A DNA stretch of 57,669 bases, taken from an uncultured Oscillibacter sp. GTDB lineage: Bacteria > Bacillota > Clostridia > Oscillospirales > Oscillospiraceae. Both the position numbers and the translations under genes were made by a program. Below the pieces are notes generated by a model that ran no database searches, was not told the origin of the DNA, and was given only the letters and a program-made list of their open reading frames with translations. The stretch is from the NCBI GenBank assembly GCA_900770295.1, contig CAAGJQ010000096.1, positions 1-57,669 on the forward strand. The letters run 5' to 3'. Below, in pieces: positions 17,124 to 25,999 of the stretch (its first letter is position 1; the number at the start of each line of letters is the position of its first letter).

Positions 17124-17879
17124 ATGGAAATGGAAGAACACGGACCAAAGCGCCGGCAGGGGAAACAAACAGGATGGCTTGTTGGCGCTGTTGTTCTGCT
17201 TTTGCTGGCAGCTCTGGTGTGGTTTCTGGGACAGAAAGATCGACCGGAGAAGGAGAACCCCAGCGGCGGTGCGGCCCCGGAGGCAGCGGAACAGCTTGAA
17301 AAGCCGGAGAAGGCCGAAGCCTCCTTCCCCATGGAAGTCGAGGATGGAAAGCTGAAAATTTCCTCGCTGTTTCAATTTTCAGGTGCCAATCCGGATTTTG
17401 ACGATACTATGGGCGATAACATCGCATCCCTGGCGGTGGAGAACTGCTCCGGCAGTTACCTGGAAAAAGCGGAGATCACGGTTTCCCTGGCCGATGGAAC
17501 AGCCCTTCACTTTGCAATTGCCGACGTTCCGGATGGAAAAACCGTTTGGGCGTTCGCTTTGGACAACAGCACTTATGACACGGCCGCTGCCTTGGCGGAT
17601 GTGGAGTGTCAGGCGGAATTTACGGGGCAGCCTCCCCTGATGGAGGATGCCGTTTCCACGTCAGTGGAGGGGACTGCCGTGACGCTTAGCAACAACACCG
17701 ATGCGGCGTTGCATGATTTGGTTGTCAGCTGCCATTGCTTCTTCAGTGAGGCGTACTTTGGCGGAAGGACATACAGCTACTCTGTGGACAGCATTCCCGC
17801 GGGTGGCAGCGTTGAAATTCAGGCAGACGAGTGCTATCTGGGCCAGGCGGAGGTCGTTCGGGTCCAGCAGGCGGGGTAA
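17124..17879 (+). CDS. membrane-anchored exported protein, unknown, in RiPP cluster
   Basis: A 251-residue protein with a short basic cytoplasmic start, one membrane segment (about residues 19-36), a charged linker rich in Pro, Glu and Lys, and a C-terminal region of roughly 190 residues predicted to be beta-rich, in two halves. I do not recognise its family. Two Cys pairs (NCSG, ECQAE and later SCHCF, ECYL) lie in the external part. Spacing of 11 bases from the PqqD-like gene and 77 from the precursor puts it inside the operon. It could be an immunity, receptor or processing factor for the peptide, but nothing in the sequence decides this. Confidence 0.65.
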   Translation: MEMEEHGPKRRQGKQTGWLVGAVVLLLLAALVWFLGQKDRPEKENPSGGAAPEAAEQLEKPEKAEASFPMEVEDGKLKISSLFQFSGANPDFDDTMGDNIASLAVENCSGSYLEKAEITVSLADGTALHFAIADVPDGKTVWAFALDNSTYDTAAALADVECQAEFTGQPPLMEDAVSTSVEGTAVTLSNNTDAALHDLVVSCHCFFSEAYFGGRTYSYSVDSIPAGGSVEIQADECYLGQAEVVRVQQAG

Positions 17880-17956
17880 ACCGCTTTTGAAGAGAATATT
17901 ACATGCCGGAGGCAGATCCTTATGCCGGCATAGGGAACGAGAGGAGATACATGATC

Positions 17957-18199
17957 ATGAAGAAGTACGTAAAACCCGAGATTTATTACGAGAACTTCGA
18001 ATTGTCTCAGCACATTGCGGATTGCGGCTGGCAGCTGCAGTCGGCAAATGAAAACACCTGCAATGCAACGGGCGATCCAGATTGGGGATATCCCAGCGAT
18101 GTATTTGCTTTCATTACTGGTGCCAATAGTTGCGATATTCAGCCCGAGGGTTACTGCTACACGAACGGCTCCAGCGCCGTTGGCCTGTACAAGTCCTGA
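17957..18199 (+). CDS. candidate RiPP precursor peptide
   Basis: An 80-residue peptide. ATG 17957 lies ten bases after GAGGAG; another ATG at 17951 is only four bases away, so 17957 is preferred. The N-terminal part MKKYVKPEIYYENFELSQ resembles a conserved leader and is followed by HIADCGW, where a core could begin. The remaining ~55 residues are rich in Gly, Asn, Ser, Asp and aromatic residues, with Cys23, Cys35, Cys59 and Cys67 and the segment GDPDWGYPSD. It has no signal peptide or membrane helix. It lies directly between the exported protein and the HprK-like kinase, whose ATG immediately follows its TGA. I know similar short KKYxKPEI-type proteins from gut Clostridia but cannot assign the modification. 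Confidence 0.7.
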   Translation: MKKYVKPEIYYENFELSQHIADCGWQLQSANENTCNATGDPDWGYPSDVFAFITGANSCDIQPEGYCYTNGSSAVGLYKS

Positions 18200-19075
18200 A
18201 TGCCCCTGTACCGCGTAGCCTTTACCATGGCTGGAGTGACCTTCGTTCTGCACACCCCGGAGCCTGTCCGGATTCTCCCCAGCTTCCGCCCCTTTCTCAC
18301 AGAGAATGGTCCGGTGCGCTATGACGCCCGGTTTCAGTATGTGGAGACGCTGCCGGAGCTGACGGGGACGCCCCTGGAAGCGGCGCCGGAGTATCAGATC
18401 ATCCCGGACGGCTGCGGCGGTTTTTTCCGCCGTTACCGGGACCCGCGGCGTGGCAATGAACCTTACGCCGTGGCCGCGTGGGATTTTTCCCACCGCCAGG
18501 TGGAGGTAGCTCTGCTGCCATGGGGCCGGGAGTTCATCGGTGAGACCGGCAACAGTCTGTTCCATCTGGCCCCGGAGACAGTGCTGCTCCGGGAAGGACG
18601 GCTGGTCCTCCATGCCGCCTGCGTGGACACTCCTTACGGCGGCCTGCTGTTCAGCGGGCCATCCGGGATTGGAAAATCCACCCAGGCAGAGCTTTGGCTG
18701 CGGCGGGATGGCGTCCGGCAGATCAACGGCGACCGCCCCATTTTAGCGAAGGACGGGGATGGCTGGCGGGCTTACGGTTCTCCGTATGCGGGGTCCTCCC
18801 GCTGCCATGTCAATGAGAGCTGCCGCGTCCGGGCTGTGGTGCTGCTGCGGCAGGCGCCGGACAACGCGATGCGCCGCCTGGAGGCGGTGGAATCGTTCTC
18901 CGGCGTGTTTGCGGGTATCACGGTGAACACCTGGGACCCGGAGGATGTCAGCCGTGCGGCTGATCTGGCAGAGGCTCTTGTCCGGGATGTGCCGGTGTAT
19001 GAGCTGGCCTGCCGTCCGGATGACAGCGCGGTGGAGCTGCTGCGCCGGGAGCTGGAGGTGGTTCCGAATGACTGA
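18200..19075 (+). CDS. HprK-like peptide kinase family protein
   Basis: A 291-residue protein whose C-terminal half matches the P-loop kinase core of HPr kinase relatives found in RiPP clusters: LVLHAACVDTPYGGLLFSG followed by Walker A GPSGIGKST (residues 153-161), then INGDRPIL (about 176-183) and the SPYAGSS segment. The N-terminal half (residues 1-130) is beta-rich and specific to these cluster proteins. Homologues in lasso clusters phosphorylate a precursor Ser; here the target is unknown. The ATG directly abuts the precursor's stop, and its own stop overlaps the radical SAM start by 8 bases, so the three are translationally coupled. True HprK would have a different N-terminal domain and HPr-related neighbours, which are absent. 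Confidence 0.75.
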   Translation: MPLYRVAFTMAGVTFVLHTPEPVRILPSFRPFLTENGPVRYDARFQYVETLPELTGTPLEAAPEYQIIPDGCGGFFRRYRDPRRGNEPYAVAAWDFSHRQVEVALLPWGREFIGETGNSLFHLAPETVLLREGRLVLHAACVDTPYGGLLFSGPSGIGKSTQAELWLRRDGVRQINGDRPILAKDGDGWRAYGSPYAGSSRCHVNESCRVRAVVLLRQAPDNAMRRLEAVESFSGVFAGITVNTWDPEDVSRAADLAEALVRDVPVYELACRPDDSAVELLRRELEVVPND

Positions 19076-20246
19076 ACAAACGATCCCACGGGAGGCGCTG
19101 CCGGTGGAGCAGCCCCTCACCAATTTACTGTTTACCAGGGCCAGCGGCCTGAAAATTCCCCTCAGCGGCACCTTTGAGCTGTCCCCGGTGTGCAATTTTT
19201 CCTGCCGTATGTGTTACGTTCGCAAGACGGCGCAGGAGGTGGCGGCCAGCCCCCGCCCTATCATGACTCTGGACCAGTGGCTGGATATAGCCCGGCAGGC
19301 CCGGGATATGGGGATGCTGTATCTCCTGCTCACCGGAGGCGAGCCCTTTCTCTGGCCGGATTTCTGGCCGCTGTACGAGGCACTGTCGGAAATGGGATTC
19401 CTCATTTCCATCAACACCAACGGCTCCCTGATTGACGGAGCCGCTGTGGAGCGGCTGAAGCGCCGCCCGCCCATCCGCGTCAACATCACGCTCTACGGCG
19501 CGTCCGATGACACGTATCAGGCGCTCTGCGGCGCGAAGGGCGTGTTTTCCAGAGTGGACCGGGCCATCACCGCCCTGCGGGAAGCGGGGGTTCCGGTGAA
19601 GCTCAATGGTTCGCTGACGCCGGACAATGTGGCCGACATGCCCGCCTGCATGGACTATGCCCGGCAGCGGGGTCTGATTTATGAAACCAACACCTATATG
19701 TTCCCACCGGTCCGCCGGGACAACGCCATGGTGGGCCGCAACCAGCGGTTCACGCCGGAGGAGGCCGCGTATTACAACGCGGAGAGCAACCGGCTCTGGT
19801 TCGGCGAGGAGCATTATCTCAAATATATGGAAAGCGTGGTCCGGGGAAGTGTCCCGCCGCCGGGATTGGATGAGGCGTGTGTGGACCCGCAGGACGGCAC
19901 CGTCCGGTGCCGGGCCGGAAAAGCCGCTTTTTGGATCACATGGGACGGCTGGATGACTCCCTGCGGCATGATGCCCCGTCCTGGCGTGGACCTGCGGGAC
20001 CGCTCTTTTCAGGAGGCGTGGAACGAGCTTGTGCGGGAGACAGCGGCCCTGCCCATCTCCCGGGTCTGCGTAGACTGCCCTGACCACGGTCTGTGCCACT
20101 CCTGTGCGGCGATGGCGATTACCGAAACCGGGCGCAGCGACGGGATCCCCCGGTATCTCTGCGAGATGGTAGAGGCCCTTCGGCACATCGCCGAAGACGC
20201 GCTGAAACGCCGCGAACTGGCTGCGGAGAGCCAGTCACACCCCTGA
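19068..20246 (+). CDS. radical SAM/SPASM peptide-modifying enzyme
   Basis: A 392-residue radical SAM protein. CNFSCRMC (Cys42, Cys46, Cys49) binds the SAM-cleaving 4Fe-4S cluster, LLLTGGEPF is the SAM-binding motif, and INTNGSLID follows in the expected place. The C-terminal SPASM region contains Cys in EACVDP, VRCRAGK, TPCGMM, CVDCP, GLCHSC and RYLCEM, enough for one or two auxiliary clusters. SPASM enzymes make sactionine, ranthionine, C-C or epimer-type changes in peptides. Start ATG 19068 overlaps the kinase gene; the open frame extends to 18945 only inside that gene. No RRE is fused, matching the separate PqqD-like protein at 16849. Confidence 0.9.
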   Translation: MTEQTIPREALPVEQPLTNLLFTRASGLKIPLSGTFELSPVCNFSCRMCYVRKTAQEVAASPRPIMTLDQWLDIARQARDMGMLYLLLTGGEPFLWPDFWPLYEALSEMGFLISINTNGSLIDGAAVERLKRRPPIRVNITLYGASDDTYQALCGAKGVFSRVDRAITALREAGVPVKLNGSLTPDNVADMPACMDYARQRGLIYETNTYMFPPVRRDNAMVGRNQRFTPEEAAYYNAESNRLWFGEEHYLKYMESVVRGSVPPPGLDEACVDPQDGTVRCRAGKAAFWITWDGWMTPCGMMPRPGVDLRDRSFQEAWNELVRETAALPISRVCVDCPDHGLCHSCAAMAITETGRSDGIPRYLCEMVEALRHIAEDALKRRELAAESQSHP

Positions 20247-20320
20247 ATCTGCAAATCCCTGGAAGTGGTTTGCATTTTATATATATGTATATGAATAACG
20301 AACCGGGAGGTAATGTTATT

Positions 20321-23300
20321 ATGAAAAAGAAGAGCAAACTGACCAAAGTGATGTCTCTCGTGATGACTTTGGCCCTTGTTCTGAGCCTTGTGCCCATTAC
20401 CGCCATGGCAACAGAGGAGCAAGCTGTTGACCTGACGGACCCCGCTGAGGTTCAGGAGCAGGAAGATGCTTCCAGCGAGGGCATCGGCGATCTCCCCGAC
20501 GGAGAGGAAGAAGAGCCCGCCGGGTCTGAAGAGTCCGAAGAGTCTGAAGAGCTCGAAGAGGTTGCCTTGGATGAGCTGGAAGAGGACGGGGAGATTGTCA
20601 CGCTGGATGCGGAAGTGACAACGGCTGACGTCTACGACTACTATAACCGCTATAGTGTCAGCGGATATGAAGCGCCGGACAGCTCGGACTTCTATAAGGT
20701 CGTCCACGTGGACTGCGGCCGCAAGTATTTCAGCGCCGCTAATATCAAGCAGCTCATCGACAACGCGGCTGCCGCCGGCTTCAATCAGGTGGAGCTGTAT
20801 CTGTCTGATAACCAGGGCTTCCGTTTTGCGCTGAATGATATGACGGTCACGACCTTTAACGGAACTGAGTATGATCTGAGCGATGCTCTGGGCGACGGCT
20901 ATTCCGATGGCTCCAAGTACCCGGATGGCAGCGGCATGTATCTGACGCAGTCCGAAATGACGTCCATCATTTCCTATGCCGAGAACAAGGGCGTTGAGAT
21001 CGTGCCCTGCATCAACACGCCGGGCCACATGGGCGCGATCCTGGAGGGATTTACGGACTTCCGTTACAGCGGCTCCAAGAGCTCCATTGATCTGGAGAAC
21101 GGCGAGGCCGTGGCCTTTGCGCTGGCCATCGTGGAGAAGTATGCCGCCTATTTTGCGGCCCAGGGTGTGAAGCACTTCAACATCGGCGCGGATGAGTATG
21201 CCAATGACCTCTCCAGCATGGGCTTCCAGGGTCTGTATACCAGCGGTAAATATCAGAAGTTTGTGGACTATCTGAATGCCGCAGCCCGGATCGTGAAGTT
21301 CTATAATATGACCCCCTGGGCGTTCAATGATGGCATCTACTACAATAATGATACCAGCTATGAGATCGACCAGGATATCCAGGTCTGCTATTGGTCCAGC
21401 GGCTGGTCCGGCTACAACGTGGCTTCCGCCGCGACGATCAACTCTCAGGGCCATAGGCTGATCAACACCCACGGCGATTATTACTGGGTGCTGGGCAACA
21501 GCAGCTGGCAGTGCAGCGCCACTAAGGCCTCCGGATTTGATTACACGTCTTTCCAGGGCGGCACCATTTCTGATCCCGCCGGCGCTATGTTCTGCATCTG
21601 GTGCGATGTGGGCAATGCCAATGGCACGGACGGCGGTTCCGCCGTGGTCAGCGCCACTGCTGACGTGATCGCGGCCTTTGGCGCCGCATTGCCCCAGACG
21701 GAGACCTCTTCCGAAGTGACCATTACGGAAGATGCTGTCGCTGTGACCGCTCCGGATCTGACGGAGCTGACAGTGGCCTCCGTGATATCCGGCGTTCCCG
21801 GTGTTGACGATATCAGCCAGTGGGTCGCGTATGATATTACCCCCGCCACGGCTGACGGGTCTTACGCGGGTACCGCAAAGGTTACGATCCAACTGTCTGA
21901 CTGGACAGTGAAGAACAAGAGCGATGTCAAGGTCTATGTGGTGGAAAATAACGCGCTGAAACTGGTGGAAGGCTCTTCGTATAGCGCCTCTGCCAAGAGC
22001 GTTACGTTCACCGCACCCCATTTCTCGACCTATGTGGTGACCAATGAGGCCAGCGATGAGATTGAGGTGACTCAGAACGAGGAAATCACCGTCACCGTTG
22101 GCGGGACGGCCACTGCTACGATCAGCGGCTATAACTTCGCGGGTACGTATACGACCGAGAATCCCTCTATTGCGACTGTCGAGGTAACGGGCAAGGACGC
22201 CACAGAGGCAAGCACCACTTATACACAGGCCTCTGTCACCTGCAATACCCTGATCAGCAGAGACTCCAACAACTGGAAAGCTGTCTCTGGCTATTATTAC
22301 AAGGCCGATGACGGCAATTACTATCCGGTGTACGCAAAGAGAAGCAGTAGCGGACGTATCTTTAAAGAGTACTCGTATACTTGGGGTTATTCCAAGACTG
22401 ATTCTGTCAGCGATGTCATAGAAATCAAAACACAGACGGTTGGTAGATTTGAAGATTCCTCCACTACCACAGCCAATATCACCGTCTACACCAAATCTCG
22501 CACGGATGCTACTCCCGCTTCCACCACTGTCACCTTCACCGGCGTGGCCGAGGGTACCACCTATGTGACGGTCGGCAATACCCGCTATACCATCAACGTC
22601 CTTGGAGAAGACCTCAGTGGCATCACACGGACGGTAGAGTACTGGATCACCAATATGCAGGTGACCGCGGACGGCGCCACTTCCAAGGCAATCTCCGCTC
22701 AGAGTGCCTACGGTGAAGCGGGCGTTGATATCTCCACCCTGGTTCCCGCGACAGGCACCTATGCCTACGGCAGCGTTGTGTACTGGAAGGGCACGGTGCT
22801 GGATTCCAGCAATAAGCAGACCACTGCAAGCGGTTCCGAGAACGATAAGACCGGTTCCGGAGAGGACTTCACCCAGATCCGCTATTACGGCGGCAGCTGG
22901 CAGTACCTCAATTCCGAGGGCGTGTGGACAACGATCAACAGCACCGACCAGGTCGTCATTTACTGGCTGCAGCCCACGGAGGTCACGAAGGAAATCACGA
23001 CACTGGTAAAGGACTGGGGCTATTCTCCCTCTGGCCAGGGTAACGATAATGCCAACAAGGTCGCCCTGACAGTGGCCGTGGTCTATCCTGACGGCACGGT
23101 CTCTCCCGCTGAAGGGAATATGTATTCCACCTCCACCACCTTGTTCAACTATTGGGAAGACCGTAATATCGGTCTGGTGGCGCCTGTCAACAATTCGGAT
23201 TATGAGATCTCCAAGATCACTGTGACCGACGGTACCCGCGACCAGTCCGGAACCGGCCGGTGGGGCACCGGCGATACCATTACCTGGGATAAGGTCACCA

Positions 23301-25282
23301 ATGAAGCAGGCGAGGAGTGGTATAACGAGACCACCTATTGGGACGAAACTGTCGGCGGCACGCCCATGGTCAACGGCGTGACCAGCAACATCACCTGGTC
23401 CAACTACAATACCGCCAAGCTGGTCCTGATCTATCTGAAGCCCGTTCATTACGACACCAACCTGATCGTCAAGTGGGTGGACGACAGCGCCAGCGGCGCA
23501 TTGATCTCCACCATGGAAGTGGCCGTTTCCTCCGATGGCACGCCCATCACGTTCTATAACGGCCTGAAGCAGACCTCCGCGCTGCCCATCGAGGGCGTCG
23601 GCGGCACCTTCACCCTGGACGATGACGCTTACGTCACCAACAGCTCCAACGTCAATCAGACCTTCAACAAGAACATCAGCACAGTTCCCGGCGTGGCTGA
23701 CCAGTATAAATCCGGCCTGTATCAGTATGTGTCCGCTGAACTGTCCGCTGACGGCATGACCCTGACCCTGCACTACAATATCAATTCCTCCAAGCTCGCA
23801 AAGACCTATGTTCTGGACTTCGGCCTGCCGGTTCGGGTGCCCATCAGTGACTTGGTTGCCAACGAGGTTAGCAATATTACTTCGACAAGCTCCAAGATTT
23901 CTTATACCGCTGGCGACAGCGCTTTTGTCTACACGCCCAGCGGGGTCATGACCGGTACGGATACTGTTAAGATCACGGTCACGTTCACGAATGGCACTTC
24001 GCAGACGTTCTCGATTGGCTTTGCTCCCGCCACGACTGTGTACTACGAGGAAGGCTTTGCAACCATCAGCGGCTTCTCTGGCGGCAGCAGAGGCAGCGGC
24101 TATCAGACGGCCGAAGTTGCTGGCAAGAAGACCAACAACTATGGCTATGATGATGCCTACAGTGCTACCGGTGCCAGCAACGGCACGGAGGCTGTCAGCA
24201 CTGCTTATGGCAGCACCGCAACCTTCACCTTCACCGGTACCGGCGTCGAGGTCTACGCCAACAGCACCAAGAACTCCGGCCGCATCAGCGTTCAGGTCAA
24301 GAACTCCAGCGGCAGCACTGTCAAGCTGCTGATGGTGGAGACCAAGATGCAGAATGGCACCACGGACGCTACCAGCGGTCAGAATGTGAACGCCTATAAT
24401 GTCCCCGTGGCCAGAATTACCGGCTTGGACTATGGCAAGTACACCGTTACGATCACCCACATCAAGAGCAGCACGGAAGCGAGCGCTTCCACTGTCAGCC
24501 TGGACGGCTTCCGCGTTTTCAATACGCTGAATCCGGAACCCGACTTCTATACGACTGATGAAGAGGATAATCCCACCTTCATCGAGCTGCGTGATCAGGT
24601 GCTTGCTTCTGTGAATGTTACCGCAGAAGAGTCCAGCTATGCAAAGCAGATTGCCGGCAATACCCTTGCGCAGGTTTTTGCTTCTGCTGGTGTTGATAGT
24701 ACGGTTGCAGGCGCTGCAATTTTGACTTCTTCCAATGCTGAATATACCGATGCACAGCTGAAGGATCTGCTGGATAACGGCCCGAAGAATGAAATCTATC
24801 TGATGAGCGGCCAATCCCTTGTCTTTACCGTTAACACAGACCGCGTGGTCCAGGTTGGCCTGAAGGCCCTGAACGAAAGCACGAGCTGCACCATTAATCG
24901 AGTCTCTAAAACTATTAGCAGCAGTACGGATATGTTCTATACTGTCGCTGGTAAGGGCAGTGATGGCCGAGAGCTCAGTGTTACCATCACCAACACGGGC
25001 AGCAATATCCTCGCTGTTACGCTCCTGAAGGTCTGCGATGATCCCAACGCCACGCTGGGCACCCTGACGGAAGAGAACATCACCGCCGCTCTGGTGAGCC
25101 TGGGCTATGCTGAGGAGGAGACCCCGGCGGAGCCGGAGAAGCCCTCCAAGCCCGAAAAGCCTGCTAAGCCCAGCAAGCCCTCTAAGCCCTCTAAGCCCTC
25201 TAAGCCCACTCAGCCTGCCAAGCCCGGCAATGGCACGCAAAAGCCTCTGCCTGGCAAGGGCAACGCCTTTGGCCGCGGTTAA
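20321..25282 (+). CDS. giant secreted GH20-type (beta-hexosaminidase-like) protein
   Basis: A 1653-residue secreted protein; ATG 20321 follows GGGAGG by ten bases, and a signal peptide ends near ITAMA (about residue 30). An acidic Glu/Ser linker leads to a GH20-like barrel (about residues 125-460) with GFNQVELYLSDN, CINTPGHMG and the catalytic pair Asp291-Glu292 in NIGADEYAN. GH20 enzymes remove terminal GlcNAc or GalNAc by substrate assistance. The rest is a chain of Thr/Ser-rich beta domains, including Ig-like and possible carbohydrate-binding modules. The last ~50 residues are Lys-Pro-Ser repeats with no LPxTG or SLH motif, so attachment may be through the basic tail. It follows the radical SAM gene by 74 bases but its codon use is typical of highly expressed surface proteins. 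Confidence 0.85.
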   Translation: MKKKSKLTKVMSLVMTLALVLSLVPITAMATEEQAVDLTDPAEVQEQEDASSEGIGDLPDGEEEEPAGSEESEESEELEEVALDELEEDGEIVTLDAEVTTADVYDYYNRYSVSGYEAPDSSDFYKVVHVDCGRKYFSAANIKQLIDNAAAAGFNQVELYLSDNQGFRFALNDMTVTTFNGTEYDLSDALGDGYSDGSKYPDGSGMYLTQSEMTSIISYAENKGVEIVPCINTPGHMGAILEGFTDFRYSGSKSSIDLENGEAVAFALAIVEKYAAYFAAQGVKHFNIGADEYANDLSSMGFQGLYTSGKYQKFVDYLNAAARIVKFYNMTPWAFNDGIYYNNDTSYEIDQDIQVCYWSSGWSGYNVASAATINSQGHRLINTHGDYYWVLGNSSWQCSATKASGFDYTSFQGGTISDPAGAMFCIWCDVGNANGTDGGSAVVSATADVIAAFGAALPQTETSSEVTITEDAVAVTAPDLTELTVASVISGVPGVDDISQWVAYDITPATADGSYAGTAKVTIQLSDWTVKNKSDVKVYVVENNALKLVEGSSYSASAKSVTFTAPHFSTYVVTNEASDEIEVTQNEEITVTVGGTATATISGYNFAGTYTTENPSIATVEVTGKDATEASTTYTQASVTCNTLISRDSNNWKAVSGYYYKADDGNYYPVYAKRSSSGRIFKEYSYTWGYSKTDSVSDVIEIKTQTVGRFEDSSTTTANITVYTKSRTDATPASTTVTFTGVAEGTTYVTVGNTRYTINVLGEDLSGITRTVEYWITNMQVTADGATSKAISAQSAYGEAGVDISTLVPATGTYAYGSVVYWKGTVLDSSNKQTTASGSENDKTGSGEDFTQIRYYGGSWQYLNSEGVWTTINSTDQVVIYWLQPTEVTKEITTLVKDWGYSPSGQGNDNANKVALTVAVVYPDGTVSPAEGNMYSTSTTLFNYWEDRNIGLVAPVNNSDYEISKITVTDGTRDQSGTGRWGTGDTITWDKVTNEAGEEWYNETTYWDETVGGTPMVNGVTSNITWSNYNTAKLVLIYLKPVHYDTNLIVKWVDDSASGALISTMEVAVSSDGTPITFYNGLKQTSALPIEGVGGTFTLDDDAYVTNSSNVNQTFNKNISTVPGVADQYKSGLYQYVSAELSADGMTLTLHYNINSSKLAKTYVLDFGLPVRVPISDLVANEVSNITSTSSKISYTAGDSAFVYTPSGVMTGTDTVKITVTFTNGTSQTFSIGFAPATTVYYEEGFATISGFSGGSRGSGYQTAEVAGKKTNNYGYDDAYSATGASNGTEAVSTAYGSTATFTFTGTGVEVYANSTKNSGRISVQVKNSSGSTVKLLMVETKMQNGTTDATSGQNVNAYNVPVARITGLDYGKYTVTITHIKSSTEASASTVSLDGFRVFNTLNPEPDFYTTDEEDNPTFIELRDQVLASVNVTAEESSYAKQIAGNTLAQVFASAGVDSTVAGAAILTSSNAEYTDAQLKDLLDNGPKNEIYLMSGQSLVFTVNTDRVVQVGLKALNESTSCTINRVSKTISSSTDMFYTVAGKGSDGRELSVTITNTGSNILAVTLLKVCDDPNATLGTLTEENITAALVSLGYAEEETPAEPEKPSKPEKPAKPSKPSKPSKPSKPTQPAKPGNGTQKPLPGKGNAFGRG
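25118..25245 (+). repeat. Lys-Pro-Ser codon repeat at the end of the GH20 protein
   Basis: Tandem CCCTCTAAG-type 9-base units encode KPSKPSKPSKP-like sequence; such tails span or bind the cell wall in Gram-positive surface proteins. Confidence 0.8.
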
Positions 25283-25307
25283 ATCCGCCAAATCTGAATC
25301 CCTGAAT

Positions 25308-25345
25308 AAAACCCCGGCCGTCTCCATGGAGACGGCCGGGGTTTT
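25308..25345 (+). terminator. strong intrinsic terminator after the GH20 gene
   Basis: A perfect 38-base palindrome: two 19-base arms from AAAACCCCGG to CCGGGGTTTT meet at 25326/25327, ending in TTTT. It closes the transcription unit of the GH20 gene, 25 bases after its stop. Confidence 0.88.
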
Positions 25346-25464
25346 ACGCGGAAAAAACAAGCGGAGTGATTCGGGTCAAAATATGGAAGAGCGATTTTGC
25401 CGGTTCACCTTTTAAAATCCCGGAGAGCATGGTATGATGAAACTGCTATGGGGGGATATTTACC

Positions 25465-25860
25465 ATGAAAGTACCTGAACACTACGAATCCGATCTGTTG
25501 TTTTTCTTTGACGGCAAGCCTCTGGAGCTGGGGCTGTATGAGGCGCTGTTCCGGCGCATGGAGCGGGAATTTCCCGCCGCGTCCATTAAAGTGCAGAAGA
25601 GCCAGATCAGCTTTTATGGCAGGCATCTTTTCTGTGCCGCGTCGCTGCCGGTGCGCAGGAAAAAGACATGGCCGGAGCACTGTATCCTGGTGACAATCGG
25701 ACTTTCCCACCAGCTGGAATCGCCTCGTGCGGCGGTGACTGTGGAGCCATATCCCAACCGTTGGACGAACCACGTGCTGGTCTCCGAAGAGGGGCAGATC
25801 GACGACGAACTGATGGGGTGGCTGCGGGAGGCCTACGGGTTTGCGGAGAGCAAACGGTGA
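25465..25860 (+). CDS. DUF5655-like protein
   Basis: A 131-residue protein preceded by GGGGGG and a normal ATG. The pattern IKVQKSQISFYGR, ILVTIGLSHQLESPRA, PNRWTNHVLVSEEGQIDDEL and LREAYGFAE matches the DUF5655-type domain seen in small bacterial proteins of unknown function, sometimes fused to nucleic acid-related domains. No catalytic residues are established for the family. It is followed within 10 bases by a very short open frame and then by a GNAT gene in the same direction, suggesting a small operon. Assignment to the family is by pattern only. Confidence 0.6.
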   Translation: MKVPEHYESDLLFFFDGKPLELGLYEALFRRMEREFPAASIKVQKSQISFYGRHLFCAASLPVRRKKTWPEHCILVTIGLSHQLESPRAAVTVEPYPNRWTNHVLVSEEGQIDDELMGWLREAYGFAESKR

Positions 25861-25869
25861 GGAGGACAT

Positions 25870-25938
25870 ATGAGCGAATACGCAGGGCTGTGGAGGATGG
25901 CGGAACAGTTCCGTGCCTCTGCGCTTCAGCACAGATGA
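25870..25938 (+). CDS. possible 22-residue open frame
   Basis: An ATG seven bases after GGAGGAG opens 22 codons (MSEYAGLWRMAEQFR at the start) and stops at 25938. The ribosome binding site is good, but there is no family to compare. It may be a decayed gene start or a coupling leader for the acetyltransferase. Confidence 0.25.
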   Translation: MSEYAGLWRMAEQFRASALQHR

Positions 25939-25999
25939 CGGTCCGGCGTATCGCGGCATAGAAGATGACTTGCATTCAATGGAAAGGAAGCTGAGGCAT

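Noticed and set aside
16849..20246. Lasso peptide cluster
   Set aside because: No transglutaminase-like B2 protease and no AsnB-like cyclase; the radical SAM enzyme and the precursor pattern do not fit.
20009..25360. Very long open antisense frame (about 1780 codons) opposite the GH20 gene
   Set aside because: It mirrors the codon bias of the GH20 gene, has no start signal or domain, and contains low-complexity Ile/Gly/Asp runs expected from antisense of Thr/Ser-rich codons.
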